A DNA stretch of 64,000 nt. It comes from Halichondria panicea (taxonomy: Eukaryota > Porifera > Demospongiae > Suberitida > Halichondriidae). The stretch spans positions 1,280,800 through 1,344,799 of the forward strand of contig NC_087388.1 of NCBI RefSeq assembly GCF_963675165.1. The letters are read 5' to 3'. Shown here piece by piece: positions 59,278 to 64,000 of this stretch. The stretch's first letter is position 1, and each line of letters opens with the position of its first letter. The notes under the pieces were generated by a model that was not told where the DNA came from, searched no databases, and saw nothing but the letters and a program-made list of their open reading frames with translations. Position numbers and translations under genes: made by a program.

Positions 59278-60412
59278 TAGCCTCGATCCCAGGCTGATTT
59301 TTCGCTTTTATAACGGTTAGGCGAACATGCAACTAGGCCTGGTACTAGTTGTCTGCGCATGCGTCAAATTTTCATTGTATATTTGTGGTCGGCAAAAATA
59401 TTTAATAAATCAATAATCGAAATTTGCACACAGAAAATGCACAGAGTGAGTACACAAAAGATGCATAGGGAGTACACAAAAGATGCACATAGGGAGCTGC
59501 TTCACAAAGGCCTGGGGAGTTGCCAGTTGTGCTGCAGCACAATTACAGTGACCCAGGGCAACTTCAGGATGATTGAATGGCTTCAAATTACGTTTCAAAA
59601 AGATTTAGCAGGCTGCTGGACTTCTCTGATTCTAGGCCCCAACTCGTAACTTAGTTAAAGTTTGCTTGAGAAAACGTTGATGTCTCTGAGCTACCCAGCA
59701 ACGCTCGAATGAGCAGGTCATACTCCAGTCCTGTAAGTATAGGACAATATTAAAAGAAACCAAACACGGTTAAACCCTTACCTCAAACTGTCCAGTCTCG
59801 TCCGTTAGTATAGCCAAGAGGAGCACTGTTGGGATAGCTGGATATTAGCCATTGCTCCTGTACAGAGAAGTAGACATTCTAAATACGTGTAGATCTATAC
59901 ATATTAAATTTCTCGTATTAAACAGGTAACAGGTTATAGTGTCATTGTCGACGAGCTGATGATGGCAGCACCAAGTTCTCTAGCTCACATTCTTCACTTG
60001 ATCCACCATATTAATGATGAAACTATAGTCTACCTACCGGTAGATCTTGCCAAACATGAACAAGACTTGATAGCATAGCCATAGGGCCCACACAAAAATA
60101 TCTGACTTTAACAAGCTTGACAAAGCTTTATACCTCTTCCCTTGTTGTTCAGTCTTCAGAATAATGTTTTCTAAGCTTCAGAGAAGAGAGAAGCTTCAGC
60201 TAAGAGCCATTCCAATCGATTCCAATAATGATAAAACGGGAACTGACTTCTAGTACACGATAGTACACGAATATAAATGTCACGAAAGTGAACGAGAATA
60301 TCCATTCGTCAGAATCTGACGAACGACTGACGCATGCGCAGACAACTAGTACCAGGCCTAGTTGTTCGCCTAACCGTTATAAAAGCGAAAACTCGGCCTG
60401 GGATCGAGGCTA
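59278..60412. mobile_element. 1135-bp TAGCCTCGAT-family element with perfect 9-bp target duplication
   Basis: Starts TAGCCTCGATCCCAGGC and ends GCCTGGGATCGAGGCTA. The direct repeat ATGTAAATG flanks it at 59269-59277 and 60413-60421. Tail 2 has the same region uninterrupted near 28112-28125 (one ATGTAAATG), an unambiguous empty site. The terminal inverted repeats are about 85 bp, running through AACGGTTAGGCGAAC and GACAACTAGTACCAGG. The interior (59420-60290) has a short tandem repeat (ACACAAAAGATGCA, 59447-59490) and no recognisable transposase. Confidence 0.92.
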
Positions 60413-60854
60413 ATGTAAATGTTGTTGTTTCCAATGGATATACCCTTAAAGATACAACTCCTAATAATGCGCAGGCACTGATTAACTTACCGATAAAGAC
60501 AGAAAATGCTCCACTTCAATCAACATTGGATCAGCTCACACACAGGTGATATTCTACTGGAGTAAGCAGCATCCAAACCCCAACGTTTAATTTGTCCATG
60601 AGCTTAATTATTTCCTTACACTTTGTACAGATTAATTTGTTGTTTCCGATGTGTGAGTCCATGATCGACTCTGCTTTGAACTGCTTAGGAATGAAACGAA
60701 GCATCCTTCCCTGGTGACATTGCTAAGAAATAATTCGACTGTGAATGTCTCAAGAACCCATCTGGAAAATGTTGGTAGATGCTCTTGTAGTCAACCTATG
60801 ATTGGATTGTCCAACGAAACAAGTCAAATCTCACAAGAGCACAGTAAGTATACT

Positions 60855-61013
60855 ACCGTTTAGCAGGTATATTTCGAGGGTAGCGGTTAGAAATTAAGGT
60901 TTTCGTGGAATAGCAGTCTTTTCGTGGGTATAAAAAAAAACCGGTACATGCTTAATTAGAAAACCACAAACATTTATACCCTCGGAATATACCCTCTGTA
61001 TAATAATACGGTA
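60855..61013. mobile_element. Inverted-repeat MITE in the last intron of pseudogene tail 3c
   Basis: Same ends and position as 28493-28644 and 15896-16076: ACCGTTTAGCAGGTATATTT on the left and AATATACCCTCTG...AATACGGT on the right. Confidence 0.75.
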
Positions 61014-61289
61014 TATATAGCTATAATTATAGCTATAATTATTCATTCATTCTATTGTAGACGTGCTTCTACACAAGAAAAGCATTATCAAAAACAATCA
61101 TCTGTCCGTCCTGACGATAAAACTTTCTCCAATCATTTGCTGCCATCATTGGCTCTCGTTGGCAGTGTCTTACTTTTCCCCTCTCCCTCACTTCTGAAAA
61201 CATTGTGAGCATCAAGAGAGAGACAACCAGATGACAAGCACTCGTCATGCTACATGGTCATACACTTTCCGTGTTTCATATCTGTACCA

Positions 61290-64000
61290 CATTATGTGTA
61301 GATTTAACTGCATGCATTCACATACTGTAGATATAGCTGTTCAATCCAATTAACACATGTTTGTGTCACTGAACTTTCAGAACTCATGCCTTGCCACTTA
61401 AGCAATACTGCTGCACTTCCAATTGTCATTTTTTCTACTGATATAATTATATGCAACATCTTACATCCTTCAAAATTAGCACATTTTTGTTACTAGCTAC
61501 TGTACAGTTATTCTAATGTTGTCAATTCTGACATGAATGAAATGAATTTTTGCACTCAGTTCTATAGCTAATGGCCGGTTGTGCATGCAATGTCATGACT
61601 TAATTATGTACTGTGTTATTCATCAGTCACTGCCTCTGTTTTAATATTCTCGGATCCAGATTGGCTTTAGCTTATTAATGCCATATCTACCCCTATACAC
61701 CAATTCGGTTATCCTGACACGTGACATAATTATACACCAGCTAAATGTGTAGGACATGATATAATTGCGCCAACAGAACCTATATACATTCAGTATGAGT
61801 TATTCATCACTTCCTTTCCAGTTCCAGTAACTGTTACATTTAAATGTCATGCAAGTATATACACATTAATAATTCAGTGACTACAATAAATGCGCATCAT
61901 AAAAACTCGATATTAGTAAAAGCAGGAGTTCATTAAATAAGTACCAAAAAGTTAATACACACTATACAGCTTCTTTGTTGTGCGCAGGGCCCCTTGCTCT
62001 GGCCTTGCCCTAGCTTTTGCTTTGCATTTGCCATGGCTGTCAAATTCCAGTGGATCAAAGTTTGCAATTAACTGTTTTGGAACCTTCCTTTAAAATTCCT
62101 GGATCCGCCACTGCTCTGTATCACTTCTTCGCTCTTGCAGTGAGGCCGAGGGTCAGAAAGTTGTCAGTGTTCAGTTTAGCAGTCATATTTAATGCAAACA
62201 GTCAGCAGTGTTGGGGGTCAGGGGTGAGTACAATTGCACATGTATATATAGAAGTGTACTGCACCACCATTAAGCCTGTTCAGGCTCTTGTAGCTTCAAA
62301 ACGGTTGTCACACAAGCAGTGCATTGTTTCCTCTTCTGATATACGCTATATAACACTGGAGCATGATAGAAAGCAAGCACACGCTGTATATCTTCATTTT
62401 CAAAACAGGTTACTGGGTTGTCAACGTTTTTCTTGCCTTTTTTTCTTGTCTGTCTAGTCAGCCAGTTCTTAATGTGGCCTGGCTTTCCCTGCAGAAATAG
62501 AGCAGTCTGAACATGAGTCAAAATGTGTGCAATTGAAAACACACACAATAGGGCACTGTCAATCCTATGACTGGTTGTACTAATATCTTTAAGATCAATC
62601 TACACTACTTGAGTGTACATTTTCGAGGACCTACTCTATGTACCTAATTCTATGCAACCACAACACTTTAGCTGGATTTCCTCCGCAACTGCCATAATAA
62701 TCTCCTCACATTATCCAACAATATATACATGACTTGCATCATCAATGTATAGTATACAACTCGATCTGTGCAGAAAATAATTATTATACATACATATACA
62801 TGCCTTGGCTTTTTGGAACACAGCATCACCCGTTTTAGATGAATACAGTGAATCAAAATTAAATGACCAGATGTGCGATTGATGAAGCCAATGATGTGTG
62901 TGACTTGACAGAACCTAAACATTCGAGTAATGTATGGGCAAGAGTACACTCTTGGTATATATGCGTTAGTCACCCATCCATTTGATTTCATAATCTGAAA
63001 CTTCCTGTTTGAATAAAATCTACTTGTGGTAGTAGTTTATAGTGTCTAACTTGGGGTTGAAGAAGCCTTGAAATTGATATGAAAAATAATTATATAGGTC
63101 ACACGCACCAGTCTTCCTGTGAAAAGAAGTGAGAAGCCGCCACATAACGAAAAGTTTCATGCATAGTTACAATCACACGTGTATGCCAGCTAAAATTATG
63201 ATAACTGAACCTCATTCTATGGGTTAGTCAGCACCTTCATTTCTTTGTGACGTATGGAAAAAGAATCCCAAAGTGCTGGCAACATACATAACTGCATATT
63301 GCACTAGATCATTACGTATATTTGCATAACGATGTTATTATATCATTATTATACGATTATATCAGTTCAAGTCAGCAAGCAATGATTTATGTCAGTTGTG
63401 TGCTGGTTTATGTCTGTACGGCTTAATTTTGTATAATTAGAGAACAATTAAGCACGTTTTAAAATAGAATAATAGATGAAATTTATGGGCCTGATTTGAG
63501 CCAAGACAACTTATTCAGGAGTTGCTTGTACTCGAGTCACGGTTTGGCTCTTCATACTACAATCATTCCCAACCACAGCTCGATAGGCTGGTCTGTGTAT
63601 ATACAGTGTTGACAAGCTGGTCGTAATGACTTGATGAAATGACGTTCTCCAAGCGGTGCATTTGTAAATTGTGTGGGTGGATATAGATGCCAAGCGTGAT
63701 ATTTATGTAATCCTTTTGAGCCTTCTGGCCGTCTCTGGTGGGCGGTCTCTGGTGGCATCCTTCCTTCTGCATGCTTTCGCTTTGCTGACTTTTTCATAAA
63801 GGGTGCATTCCCTAAGAACCTCACTTCTGCAGCGTCCTCCAATTCTTGTCACGTTCCGAGGTTTGCTATTGCAAGGTCTGTGACATTTGCATGCATCAGG
63901 CCAAGAAGATGGTCCAGTGTGTGAGCCTGTCTTTAATAACAATGATTTGCAAATTGAAAATGTGGTCGAAACAATTGAGGTACCGGCCGTGGAAGGGGAT
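61290..64000. repeat. Duplicated 2.8-kb flank, copy B (runs off the window)
   Basis: Collinear with 28936-31735 at very high identity up to the window edge, including the right-end MITE fragment near 62100 and the minus-strand exon candidate. The match is still strong at position 64000, so the duplication probably continues, and another ankyrin relic can be expected just beyond. Confidence 0.9.
62270..62488 (-). CDS. Possible terminal exon of an unknown minus-strand gene, copy B
   Basis: Duplicate of 29944-30162. The CTGCAG acceptor at 62489, 73 open codons and the stop are retained, with only a couple of residue changes (for example Pro for Ala after VDN). The family is not recognised, and an upstream partner exon is not identified. 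Confidence 0.3.
   Translation of the reverse strand, partial: GKPGHIKNWLTRQTRKKGKKNVDNPVTCFENEDIQRVLAFYHAPVLYSVYQKRKQCTACVTTVLKLQEPEQA

Larger units (their letters stand above)
58130..61290 (+). pseudogene. Pseudogene of the 3' half (tail 3c) with a 1.1-kb insertion
   Basis: Collinear with tail 2: late Roc, decayed COR, a fragment ending at the YW donor near 59237, a shortened first death-domain relic (about 60630-60843), the inverted-repeat MITE (60855-61013) and the second death-domain relic (about 61060-61285). Frame is lost in many places. The insertion at 59278-60412 is the largest TAGCCTCGAT-family element in the window. Confidence 0.85.

Overview
The window reads as animal nuclear DNA, most likely from a demosponge similar to Amphimedon. 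It is AT-rich and crowded with ATAATTAT-like strings and small inverted-repeat transposons. Protein genes have very short introns (54-67 bp, plus one of 287 bp). The dominant genes are long ankyrin/GTPase/death-domain proteins. The species call is inference; no database was used.

The core is a tandem family of three + strand genes at 8891-13962, 17539-26708 and 47502-55066. Each encodes ankyrin repeats, a Roc-like P-loop GTPase, a COR-like region and two death domains. The architecture resembles DAPK1 without its kinase. The first and third genes are open from start to stop after two introns are removed. The second carries two opposite single-base frameshifts, at about 19048 and 21778. In all three genes most of the ankyrin region is a tandem array of a three-ankyrin unit (about 102-103 residues, 306/309 bp). 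The arrays hold about 3, 17 and 12 units. A cytosolic sensor or adaptor with variable recognition surfaces is the most attractive reading, but it is inferred from architecture only.

Each full gene is followed by decayed copies of the gene's 3' half: 14190-15895, 27005-28935, and 55285-55985, 55986-57867 and 58130-61290. Three of these share one inverted-repeat insertion in the last intron. The ancestral duplication unit was therefore probably an intact gene plus a downstream pseudogene. Roughly 2.8 kb of flank is also duplicated (28936-31735 and 61290-64000), with a third, internally deleted copy at 36960-38830.

The rest (1-8158 and 28936-47501) is a nested landscape of transposons. It includes a family of elements with TAGCCTCGAT ends and 9-bp target duplications (five copies), a second family with ATAGAT ends, and CAGTGGCGGATCCAG elements at the 5' edge of two of the genes. 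There is a 5'-truncated, broken LINE-like retroelement with a reverse transcriptase (40032-42797, minus strand), a Ty3/gypsy fragment, and a palindromic element built on 25-bp tandem repeats. Several insertions can be compared with an uninterrupted paralogous site inside this same window. I found no rRNA, tRNA, CRISPR or bacterial-type operon.
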